Source of the DNA: an uncultured Bacteroidota bacterium
GTDB lineage: Bacteria; Bacteroidota; Bacteroidia; B-17B0; Aurantibacillaceae
Length of the DNA: 38,545 bases
Assembly (NCBI GenBank): GCA_903834765.1
Contig: CAILKE010000035.1
Coordinates: 1 to 38,545 of the forward strand
Direction: 5' to 3'
Part shown: positions 8,569 to 18,494 of the stretch, one piece after another
Numbering within the stretch: the stretch's first letter is position 1
Layout: every line of letters begins with the position of its first letter
Position numbers and translations under genes: made by a program
The notes under the pieces: model-generated
Seen by the model: only the letters and a program-made list of their open reading frames with translations
Told to the model about the DNA's origin: nothing
Databases searched by the model: none

Positions 8569-10146
8569 ATGATTATCATTGGCACACGAGGCAGCGCTTT
8601 AGCGCTTTGGCAAGCAAATTATACGAAAGATGTATTAGAAAAAAAAGGACACGAGGTTGAAATAAAAATTATTGAAACCAAGGGTGATACCTCCCAACAA
8701 TGGAACACCAGCTTTGATAAACTAGAAGGTAAAGGGTTTTTCACTAAAGAATTAGAAGAAGCGTTATTAAATAAAACCATCGATGTTGCTGTTCATTCCC
8801 ACAAAGATTTACCAACCGAAAGCCCTGATGGCTTAATGATTGCAGGAGTTTCTTCTCGTGAAAATCCCGCCGATTGGTTGATTATGCGAGAAGAATGTGA
8901 AGACGACACTCAAAAATTTTCCTTAAAAAAAGGTGCAAAAGTTGGCACATCATCCGCCCGTCGTAAATCGCAGTTTTTAGCATTTCGCCCTGATGTAGAA
9001 ATTACTGATTTAAGAGGAAATGTTCCCACACGTATACAAAAACTAAAAGATGGTCAGTATGATGCCATTTTGTTGGCAGCAGCTGGATTAGAGCGTTTAG
9101 AATTAGATTTATCTGATTTTCATGTTGAGCAATTAGAGCCTGAAGAATTCATTCCGGCGCCCGCTCAAGGCGTTTTGGCTTGGCAAATACGTGAAGATGA
9201 TTATAAATTGAGCGATGTGTTTGATTCCATTTGTGATTATGATGTAATGATTAATATTAATATTGAACGCCGCATTTTAAATTTATTGGATGGCGGCTGT
9301 CAATTGCCATTGGGCGCTTATTGCTACGTGGAGCTCAACGACCAAGATCGTAAATTATTTAAAGTTTGGGTGTCGTGTTCAAGCGCTTGGGATAAACAGC
9401 CAAAGCAATTGTATTATGAAACAACTAATACAGAAGATTTACCAGAAAAAATAGTTGAACACTTGCATCGTATTTCTGCAAAAAACATTTTTATTTCTCG
9501 TGATGCCCATGAAAATAATAATTTAAACAGATGGTTGACAAACCTTGGTTTTACGGTTGAATGCAAAAGTTTGATTGATTTAAAAAAATTGACAATAAAA
9601 GAATTACCAAAAAGCGATTGGTTGTTTTTTAGCAGCAAACATGCGGTTGAATTTTTCTTTATGCAAAAGCCCGATATTGGCACAACTAAAATTGGTTGCA
9701 TAGGCAAATCAACATCACAAGCAATTAGAGAGTTAGGTTTAAGATCTGATTTTATTGGGCAAAGCACAGATACTAAATTGGTAGGAAAGCAATTTGCGGC
9801 ACGTGTTGGCTTAGGTAAAGTAGTGTTTCCTATTCCGCGCGACAGCATGCGAACCATACAATGGCAATTTGCTAAACAACAAAACGTAATTGATTTACCG
9901 ATTTATGCAACACTAAAAGTGCCATATGAAGTTGCGGAAACAACAGATTTATTGGTATTTACAAGTCCAAGCAATGCAGAGTCTTATTTAGAAAAAAATA
10001 AAATTCACCCGCACCAAAAAATAATTGCTATGGGTGAAGCAACACAAAAAAGTTTATTGAAAGCGAAAGTTAAAGAAACTCAAATTACAACACCAACATC
10101 GTTTGATGATATGGGCCTATTTAGAGCGATTTTAGCAACATTATAA
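8569..10146 (+). CDS. hemC: Fused hydroxymethylbilane synthase / uroporphyrinogen-III synthase
   Basis: A 525-residue bifunctional protein covering two consecutive steps of tetrapyrrole synthesis. Residues 1 to about 300 are HemC: GTRGSALALWQ at the start, HSHKDLPT with catalytic Asp80, GTSSARRKSQ, DLRGNVPTR, and DGGCQLPLGAY with Cys244, which carries the dipyrromethane cofactor. Residues about 305-525 are shorter and more divergent but look like HemD (strands WLFFSSKHAVEFF, IGCIGKSTS, DLLVFTSPSNAESYL, IIAMGEAT). Fusion of these two enzymes is known in Bacteroidota. It would channel the unstable hydroxymethylbilane product. Key HemC residues are intact. The HemD half is assigned by order and strand pattern. 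Confidence 0.93.
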   Translation: MIIIGTRGSALALWQANYTKDVLEKKGHEVEIKIIETKGDTSQQWNTSFDKLEGKGFFTKELEEALLNKTIDVAVHSHKDLPTESPDGLMIAGVSSRENPADWLIMREECEDDTQKFSLKKGAKVGTSSARRKSQFLAFRPDVEITDLRGNVPTRIQKLKDGQYDAILLAAAGLERLELDLSDFHVEQLEPEEFIPAPAQGVLAWQIREDDYKLSDVFDSICDYDVMININIERRILNLLDGGCQLPLGAYCYVELNDQDRKLFKVWVSCSSAWDKQPKQLYYETTNTEDLPEKIVEHLHRISAKNIFISRDAHENNNLNRWLTNLGFTVECKSLIDLKKLTIKELPKSDWLFFSSKHAVEFFFMQKPDIGTTKIGCIGKSTSQAIRELGLRSDFIGQSTDTKLVGKQFAARVGLGKVVFPIPRDSMRTIQWQFAKQQNVIDLPIYATLKVPYEVAETTDLLVFTSPSNAESYLEKNKIHPHQKIIAMGEATQKSLLKAKVKETQITTPTSFDDMGLFRAILATL

Positions 10147-10150
10147 CTTT

Positions 10151-10264
10151 AACACAGAGTTTTTGAGAGAGCAGAGTACACAAAGAAAAAATAACAAAGA
10201 GCAGAAGAAACAAATAATATAAAAAATGATCTCAGTGCACTCCTATACTCTGTAACTCTGTGTT
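10151..10264. repeat. Palindromic intergenic element with AACACAGAGTT arms
   Basis: AACACAGAGTT at 10151-10161 is matched by its inverse AACTCTGTGTT at 10254-10264. The inner flanks are also partly complementary (GAGTACAC against GTGCACTC). The whole 114-bp gap between hemCD and the next gene could fold as one long imperfect stem. The CACAGAG/CTCTGTG wording resembles dispersed intergenic repeats of Bacteroidota genomes. No coding potential. Confidence 0.5.
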
Positions 10265-10282
10265 GAAAAAAGAATTATACAA

Positions 10283-10975
10283 ATGGTACCTTTTCAAAAT
10301 CCAGACATATACATAGGCTCTTTAAAGATTCAAGAACCCGTAACTGTTTTTACAGATATGCTTGTTGCTTGTGTTTGTGTGTTTGCTTTTATTAAAACAA
10401 AATCAAAAGAAATTAACCTAGGCGTGGAATTATACCGTTGGTTTTTTTTAACTACTGGAATATCAACATTAGTTTCTGCTATTATCGGACATGCTTTTTT
10501 ATATCAGTGGGGTTTTAGCGCAAAAATTTATGGTTGGGTTACAGGCATTGTTAGTGTTGCTGTTGGACAGTATGCAGCACTTTATCATACAAAAGAAACG
10601 CTCGGAGAAAAATCTTTTAATGCCTTATTTTGGATTAATGCCTTTGAAATTTGTTTAGCCTTAGCCTTAGTTTTTCTTGTGTTTTCGTTCGTTGTCGTTG
10701 AGGTTCATTCTGCTATTGGATTAATTTTTTCAGTAACGGTATTAGAATATATAAATTATAAACGCACTAAATCAGTGTTAAGCAAATACATCATTCTTGG
10801 TGTTAGTATAGCTGTTCTTGCTGTATTATGCCATGTTTTTAAATTGGCTATTTCTGTGTGGTTTAACCATATGGATTTAAGTCATATTATTATAGCTATA
10901 TCTGTTTATACAATGTATAAAGGAGTCGCATTATATCAAAAGAATTTTCAACACATAACAATTACTAATTTTTAA
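10283..10975 (+). CDS. Uncharacterised multi-pass membrane protein in the haem cluster
   Basis: A 230-residue protein with about seven hydrophobic helices and short charged loops. It lies between hemCD and hemB, with its stop only 10 bases before the hemB start. The N-terminal EPVTVFTDMLVACVCVFAF followed by regularly spaced helices recalls a Bacteroidota DUF family of small membrane proteins (possibly DUF6962), but I cannot confirm that. No enzyme motif or haem-ligand pattern is clear. Three His residues occur, in loops or helix ends (IGHAFL, LYHTKE, NHMDLSH). The tight spacing to hemB suggests co-transcription. A role in haem synthesis or transport is only a guess from position. Confidence 0.7.
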   Translation: MVPFQNPDIYIGSLKIQEPVTVFTDMLVACVCVFAFIKTKSKEINLGVELYRWFFLTTGISTLVSAIIGHAFLYQWGFSAKIYGWVTGIVSVAVGQYAALYHTKETLGEKSFNALFWINAFEICLALALVFLVFSFVVVEVHSAIGLIFSVTVLEYINYKRTKSVLSKYIILGVSIAVLAVLCHVFKLAISVWFNHMDLSHIIIAISVYTMYKGVALYQKNFQHITITNF

Positions 10976-10985
10976 TCATACTATT

Positions 10986-11954
10986 ATGTTACAACGCCCA
11001 CGAAGAAATCGCAAATCAGAAGTCATTAGAAACATGGTTCAAGAAACCCAAGTGACCACTCATGATTTTATTTTTCCTTTATTTTTAATTGATGGAAAAA
11101 ACAAAACCTCTGAAGTTTCCTCTATGCCCGGTATTTTCAGATATAGCCCCGACCTTATTTTAAAAGAAATTGAATCCTGTATGAAATTAGGCATTAAAGC
11201 GTTTGATGTGTTTCCTAGTTTAGCAGACAAATACAAAGACAAGCGCGCTACAGAAAGTTTCAATAAAAAGGGATTGTATTTAAAAACGTTAACGCAAATA
11301 AAAAAAGAATTTCCTGATGCTTGCATTATGACGGATGTAGCTATGGATCCTTATAGCAGTGATGGGCATGATGGTTTAGTAAAAAACGGAGAAATCGTTA
11401 ATGACGAAACGCTAAACATATTAGCTAAAATGGCAGTTGCTCAAGCAGAATGCGGTATTGATATTATAGGGCCAAGTGATATGATGGATGGTAGAGTAGG
11501 AGTAATACGCGAAGCCTTAGATGATCATGGGTTTACGAACGTAAGCATTATGAGTTACACCGCTAAATATGCGAGTGCTTTTTATGGTCCGTTCAGAGAT
11601 GCATTAGACAGTGCACCAAAGTTTGGTGATAAAAAAACGTATCAAATGAATCCTGCTAATAGTAAAGAAGCATTAATAGAAGCACATTTAGATACTCAAG
11701 AAGGAGCAGATTTTTTAATGGTGAAACCGGCGATGTCTTATTTAGATGTGATTAAAGATTTAAGTCAAAAATTCGATTTACCAATTGCGGCTTATAACGT
11801 GAGCGGCGAATATGCTATGGTAAAAGCAGCAGCAGCAAAAGGATGGATAGATGGAGATAGAGTGCGCGATGAGATATTGTTAAGCATGAAGCGCGCAGGA
11901 GCATCTGTTATATTAACTTATTTTGCAAAAGAATGGGCGTTGAAGAATAGGTAA
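10986..11954 (+). CDS. hemB: Delta-aminolevulinic acid dehydratase (porphobilinogen synthase)
   Basis: Condenses two 5-aminolevulinate molecules to porphobilinogen. The 322-residue length is normal. The two Schiff-base lysines are present: Lys194 in YTAKYASAFYGPFR and Lys247 in MVKPAMSYLD. The metal site near residues 117-129 reads TDVAMDPYSSDGHDG. It is the Asp/Ala type rather than the Cys-rich (DxCxC) type, so this enzyme should depend on magnesium rather than active-site zinc. IIGPSDMMDGRVG is the conserved substrate loop. It is the last gene of the haem cluster and converges on the SpoIIE-type gene with a 4-base gap and no visible terminator. Confidence 0.96.
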   Translation: MLQRPRRNRKSEVIRNMVQETQVTTHDFIFPLFLIDGKNKTSEVSSMPGIFRYSPDLILKEIESCMKLGIKAFDVFPSLADKYKDKRATESFNKKGLYLKTLTQIKKEFPDACIMTDVAMDPYSSDGHDGLVKNGEIVNDETLNILAKMAVAQAECGIDIIGPSDMMDGRVGVIREALDDHGFTNVSIMSYTAKYASAFYGPFRDALDSAPKFGDKKTYQMNPANSKEALIEAHLDTQEGADFLMVKPAMSYLDVIKDLSQKFDLPIAAYNVSGEYAMVKAAAAKGWIDGDRVRDEILLSMKRAGASVILTYFAKEWALKNR

Positions 11955-11958
11955 TAGA

Positions 11959-14900
11959 CTAAACTTTAATCCCAATAACTAACACATCATCTACTTGTTC
12001 TTGATTACCTCTCCAATCAAGAAATGATTTAAGAAGAGCTTCTTTTTGTTGAGGCATAGGTAAGTTAATGTTTTTTAAAAATGTTTTTTGTAAATTACTT
12101 ACCATATATTTTTTTTCTTTCGGACCACCAAATTGATCGGCGAAACCATCACTAAACAAATATAAGTGATCGCCCTCATCAACAGTAACGGTATGGGTTT
12201 CGTAAGTTCTATTGTCTTCTAATTCAATACCACCTATTGGATATTTAGTAGCTTTAATTATATCTAATTCGTAGTTGTTGTTTTTACGATAGAGCCAAAG
12301 TGGTCTGTTTGCTCCAGCATATTTAATGGTGTTAGAATTTTCGTCAAATGCACAAAGCGTTATATCCATACCATCTCTGCGCTCAAACTCTTTAGTATTT
12401 TGATGAAGAGCTGTTTTAACACCCTTATGAAGTTCAAGCAATACTTCTCCTGGTATAGTTATATGTCGTTCATTGATGATTTCATGTAATAATGTATTTC
12501 CAACAATACTCATAAAGGCCCCCGGAACGCCATGTCCAGTGCAATCCACCGCTGCAATCCACCGAGTGTTTCCGTTTTTAGCAAACCAATAAAAATCACC
12601 ACTAACAATATCTTTAGGCATATATAACACAAAGCTATTTGGGAACAAGTCTTTTACTTCATTCAAGTTTGGCAATAAAGCCTCTTGTATATTTTTAGCA
12701 TATTTAATGCTATCCGTGATTTCTAAATTCTTATGTTCGATAACAGATTTTTGTTCAAGCACTTCTTTGTTGATATATTCAACTTTCTCTTTTTCCTCTC
12801 TTAATTCCTTAGTTCTTTCAGTAACTTGAGTTTCTAGTTTTTGCTTATCGGCTATAAGTTTTTTCGTTTTATAGGTGTTATAAAACACAATGCTACTTAT
12901 TAAGGTTATAAAACAAAGCGTATAAAACCACCATGTTTTGTACCATGGCGCTAATACTTCAAAACTATAAGATACAGCTTCTTTATTCCACAAGCCATCA
13001 TTATTCATTGCTTTAACCAAGAATGTATATTTTCCGGGCTGCAAAGAGGAATAAGTTGCTTCTGTTTTAGATGTTGGAGGATTCCATGTTTCATCAAGAC
13101 CATCTAATTTATATTGATATAATATTTTTTCGGGAGCTGTTAAACTTACTCCAACAAAATCAAACGTAAGGTGGTTTTTATTAAAAGGTAATTTAAGGTC
13201 TTTTGGTATGTTTGAAGAAGAGTCTTTTGTTGCATATTTATTTATGTCGAACTGACCAAAATATAATTTTACAGAATTAATAGTAGTTATCGCTTCTTGG
13301 TTATTTTTGGTCTCTAGTTTAGGATTATATATTTCTAACCCATTATTTGTTCCAATAAATATTCGACCATCTTTATCTTTGAAGCTCGCGTTAAAATTTG
13401 ACTCTAGACTCAACAAGCCATCATCTTTTCCTAAATGTTGAATGGATATTTTTCCTGCGTAGAAATCTGATATAGACAATACATCAACACCCGTATTTTG
13501 TCCAATGATTAAACAATTGTTGTTGTCTTTTTGCAAAAAATTACAAGCATTTGAAGTTAATCCGTTTTTTTGAGAAATTTTTAAAAAGGCTTTATAATCG
13601 TAATGAAACAAACCTTCTTCGGTTCCAAACCATAACATTTTTTTATCATCATTAATAATTGATACGACGCGCGAACTACTAAAGTTATTAGTTTTATTAT
13701 ATAGAATTGGTTTAGAATTTTTGTCTAGCTTAATAACACCTAGTTCGGTTCCTATCCATAAATTCGACTCTTTATCTTCACCCAAAGAAAATATTGGTAA
13801 ATCTAGTCCTTCTTGTTTAATAGAGTTTAATGACGTTTCTTCGGTTATAATATTATTTTGATAACGAAACAATCCATTATTTGTGCCAATCCAAATCGTG
13901 TTATTTTTGCTTTGAAAAAGGGTAAGAATATATTTTTTGTCAAAAGAGCTATTTGAAATTACATTAAAAACCCCGTTTTCATAACTACACAAACCCTCTT
14001 TGGTGCCAAATAGAACGCGTCCGTTTTTTAGAGGAAGTATTGCATTTATATCATTATCTGTTAAGCCATTAGAGTTGCGTTCAAATTGTTTAAATAATTC
14101 AACTTCACCAGTTTCGTTTATTTTATAAAGCCCATTTGTTTTTAGTGCAATCCATATGTTTCCTTTAGCGTCTTGAGATACAGTGTTAATGCTGTTTTCT
14201 GGCAACCCATTACTTTTTGAATAATAGGTGAACTTTTCGTTTTTATATTTATACGCTCCTGATCCATCAGTTCCTATCCATATATTTTGTTCTCTGTCTT
14301 TAAACAAACAAAATATAGTATTATTTGTAAATCCATTACTTAAATCATATTTCTTTATTTTTTTGTGAGTTGCAAAATTATATTCAAACACACCTTCTGA
14401 ATAGGTGCCAAATAAAGCGGTTTGTTCATTTTTTTCTAAGAGCGCACTAAAAGCAATGTTTTTGTGAGATTCGAAATTTTTTATTTGCGACACTTCAAAG
14501 TTGGAGTTGATAATGTTTAAACCTGTTTGGGTGCCAATTAATATTTCATTTTTCCCTCTTTGATTGATTGAAAAAACAAGGTTGCTCATTAAGCCATTGT
14601 CAATTGTAAAATTTTTGAAATTTTTTGTTTTCGAATCATAAAAATAAACACCATTTTGAAGCGTGCCAAACCATATATTGTTGTTGTTATCAATAAAAAT
14701 AGTGTATACAGAGCTTTTGCTTAAAAAAAAATTATCAGTGAATCGTGTAATTTTACGATTTTTGTATACATATACACCTTCCTGTGTTCCAATCCAAACC
14801 TTATCGTGGTCACTTAATAGTTTGAAAACAAGTGTACTCTTTAAGCCGTCTTTTTCTGAAAAGTTGGTATATTTTGATCCGTTATAAACAGACAGCCCTT

Positions 14901-15195
14901 TGTCTGTTGCAAATAATAATTCATTATCATCGTTTTCTGTAATGGAATAAATAATATTACTTATTAAACCATCATTATCAGTTATAGTACTAATTTTATT
15001 ACCATTATATTTACCTGCACCGCCTCCATTTGTTCCAAACCAAACATTTCCTTTTTTGTCTTGATAAATAGATAGTACTTGTGATTGAGGTAAGCCTTGT
15101 TCGGTTGTAAAATTTTTGAAATTATAAGTTTGAGCATATGAACTATGATAATAACATAATACATAAAACAAAAGATGTATTTTAAAACGACTCAT
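11959..15195 (-). CDS. Propeller/Y_Y_Y sensor with cytoplasmic SpoIIE-type PP2C phosphatase
   Basis: A 1078-residue transmembrane signalling protein. Order: signal peptide (to about residue 21, ending SSYAQ); two seven-bladed periplasmic propellers made of repeated blades ending in forms of NIWIGT or LWFGTEEG (Reg_prop repeats); a Y_Y_Y immunoglobulin-like domain near 680-750 (YQYKLDGLDETWNPP to LQPGKYTF); one membrane helix near 752-776; a coiled coil near 780-840; and a SpoIIE PP2C-like phosphatase from 859 to the end. The phosphatase has the metal-binding aspartates expected (DIVSGDFYW, AVDCTGHGVPGAF, FSDGFADQFGG, DDVLVIGIK). It probably dephosphorylates an anti-sigma-factor antagonist or similar partner in response to a periplasmic ligand; neither is visible nearby. 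The ATG at 15195 lies just past a TATATTTG box (15210-15203). Confidence 0.92.
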   Translation of the reverse strand: MSRFKIHLLFYVLCYYHSSYAQTYNFKNFTTEQGLPQSQVLSIYQDKKGNVWFGTNGGGAGKYNGNKISTITDNDGLISNIIYSITENDDNELLFATDKGLSVYNGSKYTNFSEKDGLKSTLVFKLLSDHDKVWIGTQEGVYVYKNRKITRFTDNFFLSKSSVYTIFIDNNNNIWFGTLQNGVYFYDSKTKNFKNFTIDNGLMSNLVFSINQRGKNEILIGTQTGLNIINSNFEVSQIKNFESHKNIAFSALLEKNEQTALFGTYSEGVFEYNFATHKKIKKYDLSNGFTNNTIFCLFKDREQNIWIGTDGSGAYKYKNEKFTYYSKSNGLPENSINTVSQDAKGNIWIALKTNGLYKINETGEVELFKQFERNSNGLTDNDINAILPLKNGRVLFGTKEGLCSYENGVFNVISNSSFDKKYILTLFQSKNNTIWIGTNNGLFRYQNNIITEETSLNSIKQEGLDLPIFSLGEDKESNLWIGTELGVIKLDKNSKPILYNKTNNFSSSRVVSIINDDKKMLWFGTEEGLFHYDYKAFLKISQKNGLTSNACNFLQKDNNNCLIIGQNTGVDVLSISDFYAGKISIQHLGKDDGLLSLESNFNASFKDKDGRIFIGTNNGLEIYNPKLETKNNQEAITTINSVKLYFGQFDINKYATKDSSSNIPKDLKLPFNKNHLTFDFVGVSLTAPEKILYQYKLDGLDETWNPPTSKTEATYSSLQPGKYTFLVKAMNNDGLWNKEAVSYSFEVLAPWYKTWWFYTLCFITLISSIVFYNTYKTKKLIADKQKLETQVTERTKELREEKEKVEYINKEVLEQKSVIEHKNLEITDSIKYAKNIQEALLPNLNEVKDLFPNSFVLYMPKDIVSGDFYWFAKNGNTRWIAAVDCTGHGVPGAFMSIVGNTLLHEIINERHITIPGEVLLELHKGVKTALHQNTKEFERRDGMDITLCAFDENSNTIKYAGANRPLWLYRKNNNYELDIIKATKYPIGGIELEDNRTYETHTVTVDEGDHLYLFSDGFADQFGGPKEKKYMVSNLQKTFLKNINLPMPQQKEALLKSFLDWRGNQEQVDDVLVIGIKV

Positions 15196-15216
15196 ATTAA
15201 ATCAAATATAATAAAA

Positions 15217-15242
15217 AAAGTCGGCTTTGATTTGCCGACTTT
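15217..15242 (-). terminator. Intrinsic terminator after the T9SS-secreted protein gene
   Basis: The 9-bp stem AAAGTCGGC (15217-15225) with GCCGACTTT (15234-15242) and an 8-base loop lies 22 bases past the minus-strand stop. On the minus strand it is followed by a T-run (A-run at 15213-15219 on the plus strand). It also sits immediately upstream of the next minus-strand gene. Confidence 0.88.
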
Positions 15243-15263
15243 TAATAAAATAAACTTTATATC

Positions 15264-18200
15264 TTATTGCGATATAAACAACTTCACCACCTGTTCTTTA
15301 TTATTAATTTTAAGTTTTATAAAGTAAACACCGGCGCTTAAGTTTTCTAATGAAGCTGTTGTTTGATAAGCATTAATAGGCTGATCGTTAGAATTTACAA
15401 TGGTTTTAATAGATTGACCAATCACATCAACTAAATCTATTTTTACGCTTGATGATTGTGTGAGTTTAAAGTTTATATAAACAAAACCATTTGCTGGATT
15501 TGGAAACACGCTAATATTGTTTTCTCCTAAGTTTAATTCCTTAATACCTACAGATAAATTGATAGGGTTAATTTTAGCCGAATCAATTGTAAAATCAAGG
15601 TTAGTATAGTTAATAGAACCAGGAGCGATAACTTTATGATATGTATTATTAGTATCTAATCCAGGCACGTCAACTAATATAAAATAATTATCGTTTGGCA
15701 AACCGCTTAATGTATAGGTGCCATTAGCGTCGGTTGTTGTTTGAGCAACAATAGTTCCGCCAGGATTTTTACCACCTTTTACAATTATACCTTTAATTGG
15801 AGTACTAAGTGGATGTAATCCAATTGACTTTTGTCCATAACCAGGCCCTTGTGTTATTAGACCAGATAAACTGCCAGGACCAGGAATAATTGGCGTTAAT
15901 GGAATTACACTAATGTTTGCTGTAGTAGTAGGAACAATACATCCGTGAGTGAATATACTTGCTGTTTTCCAGTTTACATCGCTATTACCATATGTTATTT
16001 GAAGTGTATTTGCGCTTGGAGTAGCTTTTACAATATATTGTCCATCTGCAATTGGTGCAGTAAACGTGTATGCTCCCGACCCTGAAATAGTAGTTGAAGC
16101 TATTGAATCAAATTTTGTGTACATTGGTAAGTAAGCGTAAAGCGTTACATCCCCGGCTACAGCAACAGTAGATCCCGCTACACTAATATTTCCAGAAATT
16201 GTTTTTAATGCATTAACTATTATTGAACTTGTGGCTGTGTTAGTGCAACCGGCAGCGCTTGTGCCAATCACTGAATATGTTGTGTTTAATAATGGAGCAT
16301 CGACTAAAGGATTTGAAGAAGATCCCGCGTCCCAAGTATATGTTAAGGCTCCACTTGCAGTAAGTGTTGCTGAAGAACCCGCACATAGTGAAGAAGAACT
16401 CGATGAAATTGAAATGACAGGGACTGCATTAACAACAACTATTGTTGTTTGTGTATCAAAGCATCCATTGTAATCAGTTCCAGTAACCGAGTAAATTGTA
16501 TTTACTGATGGCGACACTTTAATAGAAGGCGTATAGTCACCGTTAGACCAAGCGTATATATAAGGTGTAGTACCATTAGCTATTGTAGCAGTAATTGTAA
16601 TTGAATCTCCTTTGCAAATTGAAGGTAAAGATGGTGATAAAGTGATTATAGGACTCGAGAGGTAAAAAAGATCAACTGTTTGGGAATTTGTACACCCTGA
16701 TGTTGTTCCTGTTACTGTATATGTCGTGTTGCCTGTTATTGATACTGTTTGCGAGGGCCCGCTTAATGTGCCCGGTTCCCAAACATAAATAGCATTGGCA
16801 GGTCCAGTAGCAGAAAGTGATGCGGGCGCTGATCCACAAACTACTGTTGAGGAAGGGATTACAGTTATTGTAGCGTCAATTACAAAAACATTTATTTTAA
16901 AAGTGTCTTTTTGTGTACCGCCTATTGCTATGATGCCAATAGTGTGGTTTCCTGGGGTTGAAAACAAGACATTTAATGTTGAGGTTGCGCTAGCATCTGC
17001 AGCGTAATTTGTGTTAGTATCAAAAACCCATCTAACAGAATCTGTACCTAAACATGAACTTGAAAATGATTCATAACTATTTAAACAAACGGTAGAGGGT
17101 GTATTTGTAAAACCAGCAACCGGAGATACTAATTTGTAAAACTTTGAGCCATAATGAAGCGTATCAAAATTGCTTGCAAAGTCCCCTGCCATAATTAATT
17201 CGTTGTTTACACTTGCTAATTGGTACGTTTGAGGAACATCTGTTGGTATTAGACCTACACTATCTTGTGAAAGAATAATATTATTTGAAGAAGTGATTCT
17301 ATATACTAAAGGAGAACTTGTGGCATAAGACGCAGTTGTGTTACCTCCCGAACCTCCAGGCGCAGCTTTTCCTAAAGCCCCTAAAGCAGTATTAAACCAA
17401 AGTTCGTTTTTGTGTTTTTCAAAACTGATTGCGGCTCCCGTTTGTTGAAAAAGAATAGAGGTCAAAGAACCTGTTTGAACTAACTCCGTTGCATTATTTG
17501 CGTATTCAATATTATAGTAATTAGAGTTTTCTTGATGTATAGAAAAATATAATTTTCCATTAAGGGTATCCATGTCCATTATTTTTACGTTTTGTCCATT
17601 TAAACTAGTCGTTTGAAAAACGATAGGCGTATAGTTTATACCATCAACACTGTATAAGAGGTTTTCTATCAGGCCGTCATAATAAGCTATAAACAGAGTG
17701 TCTTTGTATACGATAGCCTTGTCAACGCCTAATAGCGCTAATGTGTGACTAGTTGCAGTAAAAGAAGGATCTCCAACTTTATGTTTAAAAATTTCGAGAG
17801 AAGAATTTGTTGAGTTTCGAGCGAATGCAATTAACGTATCATGAACATTAGAATTAGCGCTAAACATTACCAAATTGGAAATTCCGCTATATTCATTTTG
17901 ATTTGTAACGCTTAAACTTAACGAACTAACAGAGCCACTATTATAATGATAAACATTAGGATTGTCAATAATCAGAGTACTGTTTTTCATACCAAAATAC
18001 AAATCGCTAGAGCCATAAGCAACAGCAGAAGACAATCCGCCATCGTTGGTTGCTTTTGTATAGGAAAGATTTACCATTGAATTTGAAGCAGGGTCAAATG
18101 ATTTTATTCCAGACGTTTGATATATGGCGTCAGTGGAGTCGCCCCATATAACAATTTTGTTATTAAAGACGGTAGCTCCGTTTTGAGTAAAATGTAAAAC

Positions 18201-18314
18201 ATTTGCCACTAAAGGAGAGTTGTTGTAAATGCTGTCCCATCTATCTTTTTGAGAAAAGGATAAGGTTGCAAAAAGAATAAAGATCCCTGTTAATGTTTTT
18301 TTGAATAGTTTCAT
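15264..18314 (-). CDS. Large secreted protein with Ig/PKD-like repeats and T9SS type A sorting domain
   Basis: A 1016-residue exported protein of unknown function. A signal peptide (KMKLFKKTLTGIFILFATLSFSQ region) is followed by about 390 residues that look like a propeller-type or repeated beta domain. Next come about four Ig/PKD-like modules (residues about 400-700) with recurring forms of CxGxSxxLxASG and YxVTGTxxxGC, then a carboxypeptidase-regulatory-like domain (GTIVAQTTTDANGTYTLSGLP). The last 80 residues are a Por secretion tail (SVFPNPANGFVYINF, LENLSAGVYFIKL, VVKLFIS), so the protein should cross the outer membrane by T9SS and be surface-bound or released. The ATG at 18314 is used; an upstream in-frame TTG (18320) adds two residues. 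Closed by a strong terminator. Confidence 0.88.
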   Translation of the reverse strand: MKLFKKTLTGIFILFATLSFSQKDRWDSIYNNSPLVANVLHFTQNGATVFNNKIVIWGDSTDAIYQTSGIKSFDPASNSMVNLSYTKATNDGGLSSAVAYGSSDLYFGMKNSTLIIDNPNVYHYNSGSVSSLSLSVTNQNEYSGISNLVMFSANSNVHDTLIAFARNSTNSSLEIFKHKVGDPSFTATSHTLALLGVDKAIVYKDTLFIAYYDGLIENLLYSVDGINYTPIVFQTTSLNGQNVKIMDMDTLNGKLYFSIHQENSNYYNIEYANNATELVQTGSLTSILFQQTGAAISFEKHKNELWFNTALGALGKAAPGGSGGNTTASYATSSPLVYRITSSNNIILSQDSVGLIPTDVPQTYQLASVNNELIMAGDFASNFDTLHYGSKFYKLVSPVAGFTNTPSTVCLNSYESFSSSCLGTDSVRWVFDTNTNYAADASATSTLNVLFSTPGNHTIGIIAIGGTQKDTFKINVFVIDATITVIPSSTVVCGSAPASLSATGPANAIYVWEPGTLSGPSQTVSITGNTTYTVTGTTSGCTNSQTVDLFYLSSPIITLSPSLPSICKGDSITITATIANGTTPYIYAWSNGDYTPSIKVSPSVNTIYSVTGTDYNGCFDTQTTIVVVNAVPVISISSSSSSLCAGSSATLTASGALTYTWDAGSSSNPLVDAPLLNTTYSVIGTSAAGCTNTATSSIIVNALKTISGNISVAGSTVAVAGDVTLYAYLPMYTKFDSIASTTISGSGAYTFTAPIADGQYIVKATPSANTLQITYGNSDVNWKTASIFTHGCIVPTTTANISVIPLTPIIPGPGSLSGLITQGPGYGQKSIGLHPLSTPIKGIIVKGGKNPGGTIVAQTTTDANGTYTLSGLPNDNYFILVDVPGLDTNNTYHKVIAPGSINYTNLDFTIDSAKINPINLSVGIKELNLGENNISVFPNPANGFVYINFKLTQSSSVKIDLVDVIGQSIKTIVNSNDQPINAYQTTASLENLSAGVYFIKLKINNKEQVVKLFISQ

Positions 18315-18494
18315 TTTCAAATTTTTTATATATGATGTAAATATAATTAAAAAAAGAAAACAGTGTGTTTCTAAGCGTTAAATCCTTTTATCATTCTAAG
18401 AAATTTGATTTTTGCATTAAGATTATAAACTAAAACAACTTACTTTTTTATTATCACAATCCTTTTAAGCTAACACCTAATTTATATAAAGTAC

